Below, one piece after another: positions 45,307 to 53,413 of a DNA stretch of 64,000 nucleotides (positions are counted from its first letter, which is position 1; each line of letters begins with the position of its first letter). Both the position numbers and the translations under genes were made by a program. The notes under the pieces were generated by a model. It was given only the letters and a program-made list of their open reading frames with translations, was not told the DNA's origin and did no database searches. The stretch is from contig JAZHDG010000035.1 of NCBI GenBank assembly GCA_036584525.1, forward strand, positions 1 through 64,000, given 5' to 3'. This stretch comes from UBA6181 sp016934015 (lineage in GTDB: Bacteria; Bacillota_I; Bacilli_A; Acholeplasmatales; Acholeplasmataceae).

Positions 45307-45864
45307 CTAATTTAAATGGCTTAATACGGCCTCTAACTCTTTAAATGTAATAGTGCCTTCGCGTAAAATTTTAAGTTTATCTGTTAAGTCAATAACAGTC
45401 GATGATACATTTAATGCTTTTTCAAGTTGTTCATAAATCTCTTTAACACTATGGCCAAAAGTTTGTTTGATTTCATCAATTCTTGTTAGAGGTTGTTGGC
45501 CACTTAAATTAACCGATGTCGCCCGCATTGGACCGTATTGCTTCAGTAGTTGTAGTGCAACTGGGTGGTTAGGAATTCGTAGTGCAATGGTGCTTTCACC
45601 TGTTTTTGATTTAAATACTTCTGTAGTTCTAAGAACAATTGTAAGTGCACCCGGCCAAAAATGTTCCATAATGACTTCAGCTTCTTTTGAAATCACCCCA
45701 ATCTCTTTCGCTTCATCTACAGAGCTTAGTAATATAGGGATTTGTTTCGTTTGTTCTCTTCCCTTAAGTATATAAATTTTTTCAAGTGCTTCTTGATCAT
45801 AAAGCATTGCACATAAACCGTAAACAGTGTCTGTTGGCATAATGATTAATTCGCCTTTTTTCAT
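45307..45864 (-). CDS. tsaC: L-threonylcarbamoyladenylate synthase (YrdC/Sua5 domain)
   Basis: A 185-residue YrdC-type enzyme (YwlC in Bacillus) that makes threonylcarbamoyl-AMP for the t6A modification at position 37 of ANN-decoding tRNAs. Visible: the N-terminal PTDTVYGLCAM (10-20), KGREQTKQIPILL with the Lys-Arg pair, and the substrate-binding stretches TIALRIPNHP and ATSVNLSGQQP. It lacks the extra Sua5 C-terminal domain found in longer forms. It overlaps the prmC stop as ATGA, in the Bacillus-like order prfA-prmC-ywlC. Confidence 0.93.
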   Translation of the reverse strand: MKKGELIIMPTDTVYGLCAMLYDQEALEKIYILKGREQTKQIPILLSSVDEAKEIGVISKEAEVIMEHFWPGALTIVLRTTEVFKSKTGESTIALRIPNHPVALQLLKQYGPMRATSVNLSGQQPLTRIDEIKQTFGHSVKEIYEQLEKALNVSSTVIDLTDKLKILREGTITFKELEAVLSHLN

Positions 45865-46709
45865 TTCAAAATACCTCCAAAACCAATAAATGTAAATCGA
45901 TCTTTCCCTGCTAAATCTTTCATCTGAATAATCTTTGCTTGAGGATAATATTGGTGGATTAATTCATATAGTGGTTTTGCATGTTGGTATCCATGCTCAA
46001 AAGCTATAAGTCCATCATCATTTAAATAATCATGTGCATTCTTTATGATGCGTGCATAAAAATCAAGACCAAATTTTCCACCATATAAAGCAACCGAAGG
46101 TTCTTTTTTTACGATATCCATCACTTCTTCATCCTCTGGGATGTAGGGAGGATTTGAAACGATGATATCGTATTTTCCTTCAATCTTATCAAATAAATCA
46201 CTTAAAATAAATTCAGCTTCTATATTGAAATTCTTTTGATTTTCAATCGCAACGTTCAGTGCTTTATCACTAATGTCTGAGAGTGTTATTTCAATTTCTG
46301 GAGCTTCCAATTTAATTGTTAATCCAATACATCCACTACCACAACCTAAATCGAGTACCTTTATCTTTTTATCTGAGAAATAAGTGTCGTAATATAAAAT
46401 AACCTGTTCCACGAGATGTTCTGTTTCGAGCCTTGGGATTAAAACATCTTTATTCACTTTAAATTTATATCCAAAAAAATAGGAAAATCCAAGTAAATGT
46501 TGAATCGGAACATGTTGATATAAATATAAATTTAATCGCTCTAAAAATAAGTTTTCAACTGTTTTATCGGTTTCTTGATTAAGCGCCATATAAAAAGCAT
46601 GAGGATCACCTTGAAATGTTTCCATTAACAAGAATTTAACAGCTTCAGTTTCTTTATCTAATGATTCAGTAAGTTTTATCGCTTTTCTAAGTAATGCTTC
46701 ATATGTCAT
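45861..46709 (-). CDS. prmC: release factor glutamine methyltransferase
   Basis: SAM-dependent methyltransferase of 282 residues that methylates the GGQ glutamine of release factors, whose gene prfA is immediately upstream. The SAM site VLDLGCGSGCIGLTI (about 120-134) and the catalytic NPPY in VSNPPYIPEDE (about 186-196) are clear. The N-terminal helical domain that recognises release factors is present, including HLLGFSYFFG. It overlaps prfA as ATGA. Confidence 0.96.
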   Translation of the reverse strand: MTYEALLRKAIKLTESLDKETEAVKFLLMETFQGDPHAFYMALNQETDKTVENLFLERLNLYLYQHVPIQHLLGFSYFFGYKFKVNKDVLIPRLETEHLVEQVILYYDTYFSDKKIKVLDLGCGSGCIGLTIKLEAPEIEITLSDISDKALNVAIENQKNFNIEAEFILSDLFDKIEGKYDIIVSNPPYIPEDEEVMDIVKKEPSVALYGGKFGLDFYARIIKNAHDYLNDDGLIAFEHGYQHAKPLYELIHQYYPQAKIIQMKDLAGKDRFTFIGFGGILK

Positions 46710-47770
46710 ACTTGCTCTCCGATGAGTTGTCTTTTTTGAAACTCATTTAACAAGGGTTCTAAGATTAAATCTAACTTACCTTCAATGATTGCATCTAATC
46801 TTTGTAAAGTTAAACCAATACGATGATCAGATACACGATTTTGTGGGTAATTATAGGTTCTAATTTTTTCACTTCTTTCGCCACGGCCGACTAATGATCT
46901 TCTTTCAGCATCTTCTTTTTCCATTTGAGCTTCAATCATTTGATCATAGATACGCGTCTTTAATAATCTAAAGGCTTTATCGCGGTTTTCGTGTTGACTT
47001 TTCCCCTCTTGACAAGCAACTGCAATCCCAGTGGGAATATGTGTTAATCTAACAGCTGATTTAGTTGTGTTCACGGATTGTCCACCTGGGCCTGATGAAT
47101 TATAGGTATCAAAACGAATGTCTTCCCATTTCACATCAAGTTCTACTTCTTCAGCTTCTGGCATGACAAGAACAGTGGCTGTCGATGTATGTACACGTCC
47201 CATGGATTCAGTTTCTGGAACGCGTTGGACACGGTGAACACCAGATTCATATTTTAAAAATGAGTAAACTAATTTTCCGGATACCATAAATTCAATCGAT
47301 GTAAAGCCACCCATACTACCTTCCATCGCATTTAGAATTTCGATTTTCCAATTTTTAGTTTCAGCATATTTTGAATACATTCTAAAAAGATCACCTGCAA
47401 AGATGTTTGCTTCATCTCCACCAGCGGCACCTTTAATTTCCATAATGACGTTTTTTTCATCATTTGGATCTTTTGGCAATAAAAGAATTTTTAGTCTTTC
47501 TTCAGTATCAATAAGAATTTGTTCAATTTCATCTCGTTCAAATTTTGCGAGTTCAACTAAATCATCCTCTTTATTATCTTCAATTAAAGCTTCTAAATCT
47601 TTTAATTCTTTTTCTTTTTCAAGATAAAAATGATAAACCTCCACGATTTCTTGTATGGAGCTTGATTCCTTTAATAAGGTTGTCATTTCTTTAACTTCAA
47701 GTTTGCCACTTGATAATTTGTCTTGAATATCTTTGTATTGTTTTTCGATCAATTTTAAACGATCAAACAT
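46706..47770 (-). CDS. prfA: peptide chain release factor 1
   Basis: Recognises UAA and UAG stop codons, 354 residues. The GGQ loop lies in YNSSGPGGQSVNTTKSAV (about 225, with GGQ for peptidyl-tRNA hydrolysis), preceded by ESGVHRVQRVPETESMGRVH-like sequence (HRVQRVPETE, GRVHTSTATV) that includes the codon-recognition region, and the C-terminal SDHRIGLTLQRLD. Because this genome also ends genes in UGA, a second factor (prfB) must exist elsewhere. First gene of a three-gene operon. Confidence 0.97.
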   Translation of the reverse strand: MFDRLKLIEKQYKDIQDKLSSGKLEVKEMTTLLKESSSIQEIVEVYHFYLEKEKELKDLEALIEDNKEDDLVELAKFERDEIEQILIDTEERLKILLLPKDPNDEKNVIMEIKGAAGGDEANIFAGDLFRMYSKYAETKNWKIEILNAMEGSMGGFTSIEFMVSGKLVYSFLKYESGVHRVQRVPETESMGRVHTSTATVLVMPEAEEVELDVKWEDIRFDTYNSSGPGGQSVNTTKSAVRLTHIPTGIAVACQEGKSQHENRDKAFRLLKTRIYDQMIEAQMEKEDAERRSLVGRGERSEKIRTYNYPQNRVSDHRIGLTLQRLDAIIEGKLDLILEPLLNEFQKRQLIGEQV

Positions 47771-47826
47771 AATATCACCCGTTAAATAATACCATATTTT
47801 ATGACAATTTACTACGTAAACAAATA

Positions 47827-47864
47827 GTTAAAATTATTGTATATTTTAACAAATATGTTAAAAT
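47827..47864. promoter_or_regulatory. three GTTAAAAT operator-like half-sites between prfA and dps
   Basis: GTTAAAAT (47827-47834) and its inverse ATTTTAAC (47843-47850) form a palindrome with an 8-base gap. A third GTTAAAAT (47857-47864) repeats in the first orientation 30 bases on, about three helical turns. This lies upstream of dps in a divergent intergenic region; a regulator binding here is inference. Confidence 0.4.
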
Positions 47865-47957
47865 ATGGCTTGTTTAGTATAAAAAAGCATATAAATAGCA
47901 ATGAAATACCCCCTATGTTATAATAAAAGCAGAAATAAGAAAGGAAAGGTATTAAAT

Positions 47958-48392
47958 ATGGAAAAACTTTATCAAGCTTTAAACAAGCAAGTCGCAAACT
48001 TAAGCGTATTCTTTACGAAGTTGCATCATTTTCACTGGTATGTTACCGGTCCTAACTTCTATGCATTACACGGAAAATTTGAAGAGTTCTACGATGAAAT
48101 GAATGAATTATATGATGGATTCGCAGAAAGATTATTAATGATAGGTGGCAAACCAATATCAAATCTTAAGGGTTATTTAGAAATCGCATCAATTAAAGAA
48201 GCAAGTGGTTTAGAAAAACCTGAAGAAATGGTTAAACACATTCTTGATGACTTTAAATTATTAACCATTGAGTTAAAAGAAACTTTAAAAATTTCTCAAG
48301 ATCAAAATGATGAAGTTACTGCTGATTTAATTATTGGCACACTTGCAAGTTTTGAAAAGCACATTTGGATGTTAACTTATACACTCAAATAA
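47958..48392 (+). CDS. dps: Dps-type ferritin-like iron-storage protein
   Basis: Miniferritin of 144 residues that oxidises and stores iron and protects DNA from peroxide. Ferroxidase ligands are visible and keep the family spacing: His26 (in FHWYV), His38 (in ALHGKFEE), Asp53 and Glu57 (in LYDGFAERL). I place the start at ATG 47958 (MEKLYQALNK), 7 bases after AAAGGT; the open frame extends upstream but without support. A TATAAT box lies at 47919-47924 with a poor -35, fitting regulated expression. Single gene with a strong terminator. Confidence 0.93.
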   Translation: MEKLYQALNKQVANLSVFFTKLHHFHWYVTGPNFYALHGKFEEFYDEMNELYDGFAERLLMIGGKPISNLKGYLEIASIKEASGLEKPEEMVKHILDDFKLLTIELKETLKISQDQNDEVTADLIIGTLASFEKHIWMLTYTLK

Positions 48393-48403
48393 TAAAAAGA
48401 AAT

Positions 48404-48427
48404 GCACCAAGCAAATTTGCTTGGTGC
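48404..48427. terminator. bidirectional terminator between dps and dnaB
   Basis: A perfect 24-base palindrome, GCACCAAGCAAA with TTTGCTTGGTGC, with a T run to the right (for dps) and an A run to the left (for dnaB on the other strand). Confidence 0.9.
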
Positions 48428-48434
48428 TATTTTT

Positions 48435-49790
48435 TTAATCTTTAAATGATTCTTCTTCACGTTCTGTTTGAACGGTAAATCGTGAAAATTCTGTATCAAA
48501 TCTAAACTTAAGGGTAATACCCGCGGCACCTTGCCGATTTTTTGCAATCGAAAGTTCAACCTCACCTGTTTTACTTTCGGCATTTCTTTCATAATAATCA
48601 TTACGATACAAAAACATAACAATATCTGCATCTTGCTCAATACTTCCAGACTCTCTTAAATCCGATAAAATTGGACGCTTATCTTCACGTTTTTCAACGT
48701 CACGAGATAACTGAGACAACGCCAAGATAGGTACTTTAAGTTCTCTAGCCATCTGCTTTAGTCCTCTAGAGATTTTGGCAACTTCTTCTTGACGATTGCC
48801 TGATCGACTATCATCAGCTTTGATTAATTGGAGATAGTCTATCACAACAAAATCTAATCTTCCTTGTTGCGCAATTTTGCGGCACTTTGCGCGAATATCA
48901 GAAACTGTTACCGATGATGAATCATCAAAAACAATTGGTAATCGTGATAAAGATTGCATACCGCCTTCTAAAAATTGCCATTCACGAGATGTGAGTTTAC
49001 CCGTTTTAATTTTTGTGTTTTCAATGTTAGCTTCTGCTGAAAGCATTCTGGAAACCAACTGTTCATTGCTCATTTCCAAACTGAATATCGCAACTCCAGC
49101 TTTTCCATCTTTATTTCTTTTCGCCACATTTAACGCTAAATTCATTGCAAAAGCACTCTTACCCATTGATGGACGAGCAGCTAAAATGATTAATTCTTCG
49201 GGTTGAAGACCATTTGTAAAATGATCTAGATTTGAAAACCCAGTTCTTAAACCGGTTACATCACCTTTTTTATCACGGTTACGTTCGGTTTTTTCTTTAA
49301 CTTCTGTAATTACTTCTGAAAGTTCTAAAAATACGGTTGTTTTTCTTTTTTGTGAAAGTGCAAAAATACTTTCTTCAGCTCTTGTCAAATATTCTCCAGC
49401 AGAATTTGCACCTTGATAGCCTTCCTCAAGAATTTCTCCAGCAAGTCTGATCACCTGACGTTTTAAAGAACCATCCTTCACTAAATCAATATAAGTCTCT
49501 AAATGTGCTGTCGAAGGAACAGATTCTGAAAGTTCAAGCAAATAAGTCATGCCACCAGCTTTGCCCAATGTTTGTTCTGCCTCAAGACGAGCGGCTATGG
49601 TGGCATAATCAATCTTAGAATTTTCTTGGTAAAGATCTTTCATTGCTTTATAGATGAGGCTATGGCTTAAAGCATAGAAATCATCTGGATTTAATTGGTC
49701 AATCACTTCGACAACTTTTTTGGGTTCCAAAAACACTGTCCCCAAAACAGATTGTTCTGCTTCGTGATGATGCGGTAAACTTTTAGCCAT
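48435..49790 (-). CDS. dnaB: replicative DNA helicase
   Basis: Hexameric helicase of the replication fork (DnaC in Bacillus naming), 451 residues. The N-terminal helical domain starts with LPHHHEAEQSVLGTV-like family sequence; the RecA-type C-terminal domain has Walker A AARPSMGKSAFAMN (about 198-211), DYLQLI (Walker B, about 310), SQLSRDVEKREDKRP and the arginine-finger region. It follows the gdpP-rplI frame by 9 bases, the order seen in Bacillus. No intein. Confidence 0.97.
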   Translation of the reverse strand: MAKSLPHHHEAEQSVLGTVFLEPKKVVEVIDQLNPDDFYALSHSLIYKAMKDLYQENSKIDYATIAARLEAEQTLGKAGGMTYLLELSESVPSTAHLETYIDLVKDGSLKRQVIRLAGEILEEGYQGANSAGEYLTRAEESIFALSQKRKTTVFLELSEVITEVKEKTERNRDKKGDVTGLRTGFSNLDHFTNGLQPEELIILAARPSMGKSAFAMNLALNVAKRNKDGKAGVAIFSLEMSNEQLVSRMLSAEANIENTKIKTGKLTSREWQFLEGGMQSLSRLPIVFDDSSSVTVSDIRAKCRKIAQQGRLDFVVIDYLQLIKADDSRSGNRQEEVAKISRGLKQMARELKVPILALSQLSRDVEKREDKRPILSDLRESGSIEQDADIVMFLYRNDYYERNAESKTGEVELSIAKNRQGAAGITLKFRFDTEFSRFTVQTEREEESFKD

Positions 49791-49799
49791 TGATTTTGC

Positions 49800-50243
49800 C
49801 TACTTTTCTATAATATGTACTTCAAATTGTGCTTTTATATCTTTATGGAGTTGAACGGTTGCAGTGTAAATGCCAACAGAGTTGATATCACTTGATAATT
49901 CAACTTTTTTCTTATCGATTAAAATATGGTGATCCTGTTCAAATTGTTCAACAATCTGCTTAGTCGTCACGTGACCAAATAATTTCCCGTCTTGTCCAAT
50001 CTGAATTCCAAGCGTTATTTTCTTTCCATCAATTTCTGCTTTTAGTTTGCGCATTAATTCTAAATGACGTTCTATTTCTTGTTTTTCTTCTTCTTTTTGT
50101 TGTTTTAAAGCTTCTAAGTTTTCATCAGATGCCATCATTGCCTTTTTTTGTGTCACAAGATATTGACCAAAACCAGCAGCAACATCCAAAATATCATCTT
50201 TTTTCCCACGGCCTTTAACATCTTCTAATAAAATGATTTTCAT
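49800..50243 (-). CDS. rplI: ribosomal protein L9, in frame with gdpP and possibly also translated alone
   Basis: The last 147 codons of the gdpP frame encode a full-length L9: N domain MKIILLEDVKGRGKKDDI with the conserved GxGxxGD-like turn, the long connecting helix (about 45-80) and the C domain with KLFGHVTTKQI. The internal ATG at 50243 is preceded by GGAGGAG and AAGGGG, the latter 5 bases before ATG, so L9 can also be made on its own. These bases encode Gly-Gly-Glu-Gly-Glu in the fused reading. L9 normally sits on the large subunit near L1; a form attached to a membrane enzyme would be unusual. Confidence 0.85.
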   Translation of the reverse strand: MKIILLEDVKGRGKKDDILDVAAGFGQYLVTQKKAMMASDENLEALKQQKEEEKQEIERHLELMRKLKAEIDGKKITLGIQIGQDGKLFGHVTTKQIVEQFEQDHHILIDKKKVELSSDINSVGIYTATVQLHKDIKAQFEVHIIEK

Positions 50244-52235
50244 GATTTCCCCTTCTCCTCCATATTCTAAATCAATAATTTTTTTCAATTCATCTTGGAC
50301 TTCATGAATTGATTTTTGTTTAATTTGTGCGGCAGCACTATTTAAATGACCACCGCCACCGATGGTTTCCATAATGACTTGGACATTGATTTTCTGATAT
50401 GATCTTGCAGAAACCGATACCGTTTCAGCATCAGTTCTGGCAATCACAAAAGACGCATCAATACCACTAATCATAAGTGCAGCATCAGCAACCTGAGCAA
50501 GTAAAACTCGATCTTCATAAACCTCAGACGTTACAACAAATGCGAAACGATCTAAATAAATATCCACTTGACTTAAGAGTTGATTAATCTCCATCGTGCG
50601 CATGAGATCTCTTCTTAGCCATAGTTTAACTTCTGTGATATCTGCTCCTAAATCTCTCAATTGAGATGCAACATCAAATGTTCGAGCACTTGTTCGATAA
50701 CTAAAATTGTTGGTGTCAACAATCAATCCTGCATACATCACACTGGCTTCAAGTGGTGTAATTTTAAATTCTTCTAGTGCTGTATAAAAAGACATAATGT
50801 CCGTTAATAATTCAATAGTTGAAGATGCATAGGGTTCGTTAATTGAGAACATTGCATTAAACGTTTCTTCACCAATACGATGATGATCAATCACAATGAC
50901 TTTATTAGCTTTTTCTAGTAGTTGAGGACTCATCACAATTTTGGGTGATTGTGAATCAATAACGACAAGCATACATTCAGGCATAATTTGTCGATATGCG
51001 ATATCCGAAGTAATAATACTTTCTTTTATTTGTGGATCTTTTTCAATCACAATGTCATATACTTTTTTAGTCGTTGGATCTAATTTGTCCTCATCCATTA
51101 CCATGAATACAGGTTTTTTAGATGCTTTTCCAAGATGATAAACTGCAAGAAGTGATGCGAAAACATCTAAATCGGCATGCATATGTCCCATAACGAATAT
51201 GGAAGATGAGCGATCGAACAAATCAGCAATCGTTTGGGCATTAATTCGTACACCTACTTTAGAACTTTTGGCAGACGCATCATTCTTCGCACCAAAATAT
51301 TGGATTTTTTGATCTTGAACGTTAACTACGACCTGGTCTCCACCTCTTTTTTCAGCGAGTTCAACTGCATTTTGTGCATAAATACCTAAGTCTTCATAAT
51401 CAATGTCCCAAGAAGCTACACCCATTGAAATACTGACTCTCGTTTTGTTTTGAGTTGAGATAAGTCGAATTTTATCTAAAATATCAAACTTATCTTGAAT
51501 CATTCTCACGAGTTGTTCACGATATAAAACAACTAATAATCTTTCATCCGAATAAGGTTTTAAAAATCCATCATAACGATTTGCCCAATCAGCAATCGCA
51601 GCTAAATATTCACCTTTGAGTGAAGATTGTTCTGAAACATCAAATTGCGATAAGGATTCATCAAAATTATCAAGATAAATTATCCCTAAAGCTGGAATAC
51701 GATTGTGATATTGTAGTTTAATTTTTTCTCTTTCGGTAATATTGAAAAGGTAAAAGAATTTGTATTCTGGTCGATACAAAACGTCATATGTCTCTTGTTT
51801 AACCAAAATAGTGAAGCTTAGCATATTATCCATGATGTTCTTATGGAGTTCTACATGCACATCTTCTAAATCTTTCCCTGTAATTTTTGGATCAAAAATT
51901 GATTTAGCATGTGGATTTGCCCATTTAATTTCGTATTCATCATCCATTGCGATTATCCCAATAGGTAATTCATTGAAAACTTCATCGCCCACTTGATTCA
52001 CATGGTATGACAATTTCGTCCACATAGAAAGTCGGTTTTGTAATGTTTTGACCTTTTGACGTTCTTGTAAGTGGAAAGTAATATAGATCGTCACAAAAAC
52101 AAGCACAAAACTACTCATTAAAAATACAAATTTGAGTAATTGATCTAGTGTATCAAATTGAAAATATGGGATGTATAAATAAATACCTGATGCAAAAATT
52201 AAAATGGCCATCACAAAAAAAATCCATCGTTTCAT
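49800..52235 (-). CDS. gdpP: GdpP c-di-AMP phosphodiesterase fused in frame to ribosomal protein L9
   Basis: One uninterrupted frame of about 811 residues. The GdpP part (about 664 residues) has two membrane helices (about 5-55), a PAS-like segment (DEYEIKWANPHAKSIF), a degenerate GGDEF domain (ISMGVASWD ... AVELAEKRGGDQVVV), and DHH/DHHA1 phosphodiesterase domains with GHMHADLDVFAS, VIDHHRIGEE and GGGGHLNSAAAQ. In Firmicutes it degrades cyclic di-AMP and so controls K+ and osmotic balance. The usual stop is missing and the frame runs into a complete L9 (separate entry). ATG at 52235 follows AGGTGG; a GTG three codons upstream is less well spaced. Confidence 0.9.
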   Translation of the reverse strand: MKRWIFFVMAILIFASGIYLYIPYFQFDTLDQLLKFVFLMSSFVLVFVTIYITFHLQERQKVKTLQNRLSMWTKLSYHVNQVGDEVFNELPIGIIAMDDEYEIKWANPHAKSIFDPKITGKDLEDVHVELHKNIMDNMLSFTILVKQETYDVLYRPEYKFFYLFNITEREKIKLQYHNRIPALGIIYLDNFDESLSQFDVSEQSSLKGEYLAAIADWANRYDGFLKPYSDERLLVVLYREQLVRMIQDKFDILDKIRLISTQNKTRVSISMGVASWDIDYEDLGIYAQNAVELAEKRGGDQVVVNVQDQKIQYFGAKNDASAKSSKVGVRINAQTIADLFDRSSSIFVMGHMHADLDVFASLLAVYHLGKASKKPVFMVMDEDKLDPTTKKVYDIVIEKDPQIKESIITSDIAYRQIMPECMLVVIDSQSPKIVMSPQLLEKANKVIVIDHHRIGEETFNAMFSINEPYASSTIELLTDIMSFYTALEEFKITPLEASVMYAGLIVDTNNFSYRTSARTFDVASQLRDLGADITEVKLWLRRDLMRTMEINQLLSQVDIYLDRFAFVVTSEVYEDRVLLAQVADAALMISGIDASFVIARTDAETVSVSARSYQKINVQVIMETIGGGGHLNSAAAQIKQKSIHEVQDELKKIIDLEYGGEGEIMKIILLEDVKGRGKKDDILDVAAGFGQYLVTQKKAMMASDENLEALKQQKEEEKQEIERHLELMRKLKAEIDGKKITLGIQIGQDGKLFGHVTTKQIVEQFEQDHHILIDKKKVELSSDINSVGIYTATVQLHKDIKAQFEVHIIEK

Positions 52236-52257
52236 AGGAACCACCTACTTTAAAGAT

Positions 52258-52286
52258 ATTATACCAATAATAAAAGCCCATTTCAA
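52258..52286 (-). promoter_or_regulatory. sigma-A promoter of gdpP-rplI
   Basis: On the minus strand TTGAAA (52286-52281), a 17-base spacer, and TATAAT (52263-52258), 23 bases before the start codon. Confidence 0.8.
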
Positions 52287-52312
52287 TTTAATTCGATATA
52301 CATAGAAATAAA

Positions 52313-52334
52313 AACTGCATGCAAGCATGCAGTT
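52313..52334 (-). terminator. terminator of the rpsF-ssb-rpsR operon
   Basis: AACTGCATGC and GCATGCAGTT form a 10 bp perfect stem with a 2-base loop; on the minus strand TTTATTTC follows. It lies just after rpsR. Confidence 0.85.
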
Positions 52335-52342
52335 GTTTTTAT

Positions 52343-52579
52343 TTAGTCTTTAACGAATGGTAATAATGCCATATGTCGTGCTCTTTTAATTGCTGTCGCA
52401 AGTGGACGTTGCCATTTTGCAGATGTTCCTGTTACACGTCTTGGTAAAATCTTACCACGATCTGTAACAAATCTTTTTAATAGTTCGACATCTTTAAAAT
52501 CAATGTGTTCCACTTTATTTTGAGTAAAGTAACATACTTTACGACGCTTTTTAAAGCCACCACGTCTTTGTTGTTGCAT
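52343..52579 (-). CDS. rpsR: ribosomal protein S18
   Basis: Small-subunit protein of 78 residues that pairs with S6. The start is MQQQRRGGFKKRRKVCYF at 52579 after GGAGGA; the open frame extends 40 codons upstream into ssb without support. The conserved core VELLKRFVTDRGKILPRRVTG is present in two stretches (VELLKRFVTDRGK, ILPRRVTG) and the C-terminal RARHMALLPF. A Cys in KVCYF is the single remnant of a zinc-type N terminus. Confidence 0.95.
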   Translation of the reverse strand: MQQQRRGGFKKRRKVCYFTQNKVEHIDFKDVELLKRFVTDRGKILPRRVTGTSAKWQRPLATAIKRARHMALLPFVKD

Positions 52580-52592
52580 GATGTTTCCTCCT

Positions 52593-53015
52593 TTAGAATG
52601 GTAAATCTTCTTCTGCTGCGAGCTGTTTGCTCGTTTCGTAGAATTCATCGTTATCCACAGATGGATTGTCCTCTTGGACTTGTTTTGGTTCTGAATCACT
52701 TCTACTTTCTAGAAATTGAATCGAATCACACAATACTTCTGTAACATAACGTGTGCCATTATCGGTTTCGTATTGTCTTGTTTGAATACGTCCTTCGACA
52801 CCTAATAGTGCGCCTTTTTTGACAAAACGCTCTAAATTTTCCGCTTGTTTACGCCAAACCACACATTGAATGAAGTCTGCTTGTCTTTCGCCGGATTGGT
52901 CGGTAAATTGGCGGTTTACTGCGAGTGTAAATGAGCATACAGCAATATTTGACTGTGTCATTTTTAACTCAGGGTCTTTTGTAATACGACCCACTAATAT
53001 GACGCGATTCATCAT
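52593..53015 (-). CDS. ssb: single-stranded DNA-binding protein
   Basis: OB-fold protein of 140 residues that covers single-stranded DNA at forks. The N-terminal 105 residues match SSB (MNRVILVGRITKDPEL, VVWRKQAENLERFVKKG, VEGRIQTR). The short linker is rich in acidic residues and the conserved tip EEDLPF recruits partner proteins. Two adjacent ATG codons are possible starts. It is placed between rpsF and rpsR as in most Firmicutes. Confidence 0.96.
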   Translation of the reverse strand: MMNRVILVGRITKDPELKMTQSNIAVCSFTLAVNRQFTDQSGERQADFIQCVVWRKQAENLERFVKKGALLGVEGRIQTRQYETDNGTRYVTEVLCDSIQFLESRSDSEPKQVQEDNPSVDNDEFYETSKQLAAEEDLPF

Positions 53016-53016
53016 A

Positions 53017-53313
53017 TTATTCGCCTTCCTTTACAACGATATAGCGAATGACTTCTTCTGTGATTCTAACAACGCGGTTGAATTCTGCAACTGCTTCTGG
53101 AGTCGCTTCAACAAGTAGCCAAACGTAATAACCTTTTTTATGATGTTCAATCTCGTAAGCTAAATCTTTTAGCCCCAACTCTTTGAGCTCAAGAACTTGA
53201 CTATTATAATTCACAAAAATTTCATTAAAGTGATTTACAATTTGTTTAATGTTCTCGCTTTCAACTGTTGGACGGATGATATACATAATTTCGTACTTTT
53301 TCATCTGTTCCAC
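53017..53313 (-). CDS. rpsF: ribosomal protein S6
   Basis: Small-subunit protein of 98 residues, first gene of rpsF-ssb-rpsR. YEIMYIIRPTVESENIKQ (7-24) and the strand pair YYVWLLVEATPEAVAEF with the C-terminal RVVRITEEVIRYIVVK identify it. ATG at 53313 follows AAGGAGGTGG. The well-known CCG motif of the S6:S18 leader RNA is not evident in the short upstream region, though a GTCTT-ATT-AAGAC hairpin is. Confidence 0.95.
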   Translation of the reverse strand: MEQMKKYEIMYIIRPTVESENIKQIVNHFNEIFVNYNSQVLELKELGLKDLAYEIEHHKKGYYVWLLVEATPEAVAEFNRVVRITEEVIRYIVVKEGE

Positions 53314-53365
53314 CTCCTTCTGGTCTATGGTCTTAATAAGACAAGGATATATCTTATGCTTGGTT

Positions 53366-53394
53366 ATTATATCATAGATATACTGCTTTTACAA
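53366..53394 (-). promoter_or_regulatory. sigma-A promoter of rpsF-ssb-rpsR
   Basis: On the minus strand TTGTAA (53394-53389), a 17-base spacer, and a perfect TATAAT (53371-53366), 52 bases before rpsF. Confidence 0.8.
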
Positions 53395-53413
53395 TGTTTT
53401 TAAATGACGAAAA

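Noticed and set aside
47901..47957. Upstream extension of the dps frame
   Set aside because: It runs through the -10 box and has no ribosome binding site; the ATG at 47958 matches the Dps family start.
47812..47997. Hydrophobic 61-codon frame on the minus strand upstream of prfA
   Set aside because: It overlaps the dps start and the operator region, is driven by AT-rich Phe, Ile and Tyr codons, and has no ribosome binding site.
25884..52334. GCATGC palindromes at 25884-25911 and 52313-52334 as a mobile repeat family
   Set aside because: They are circularly permuted versions of each other but lie exactly at gene ends with T runs, so they are ordinary terminators.
53314..53365. S6:S18 autoregulatory leader before rpsF
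   Set aside because: The region is short and I could not find the CCG bulge motif; only a 5 bp GTCTT/AAGAC hairpin is visible.
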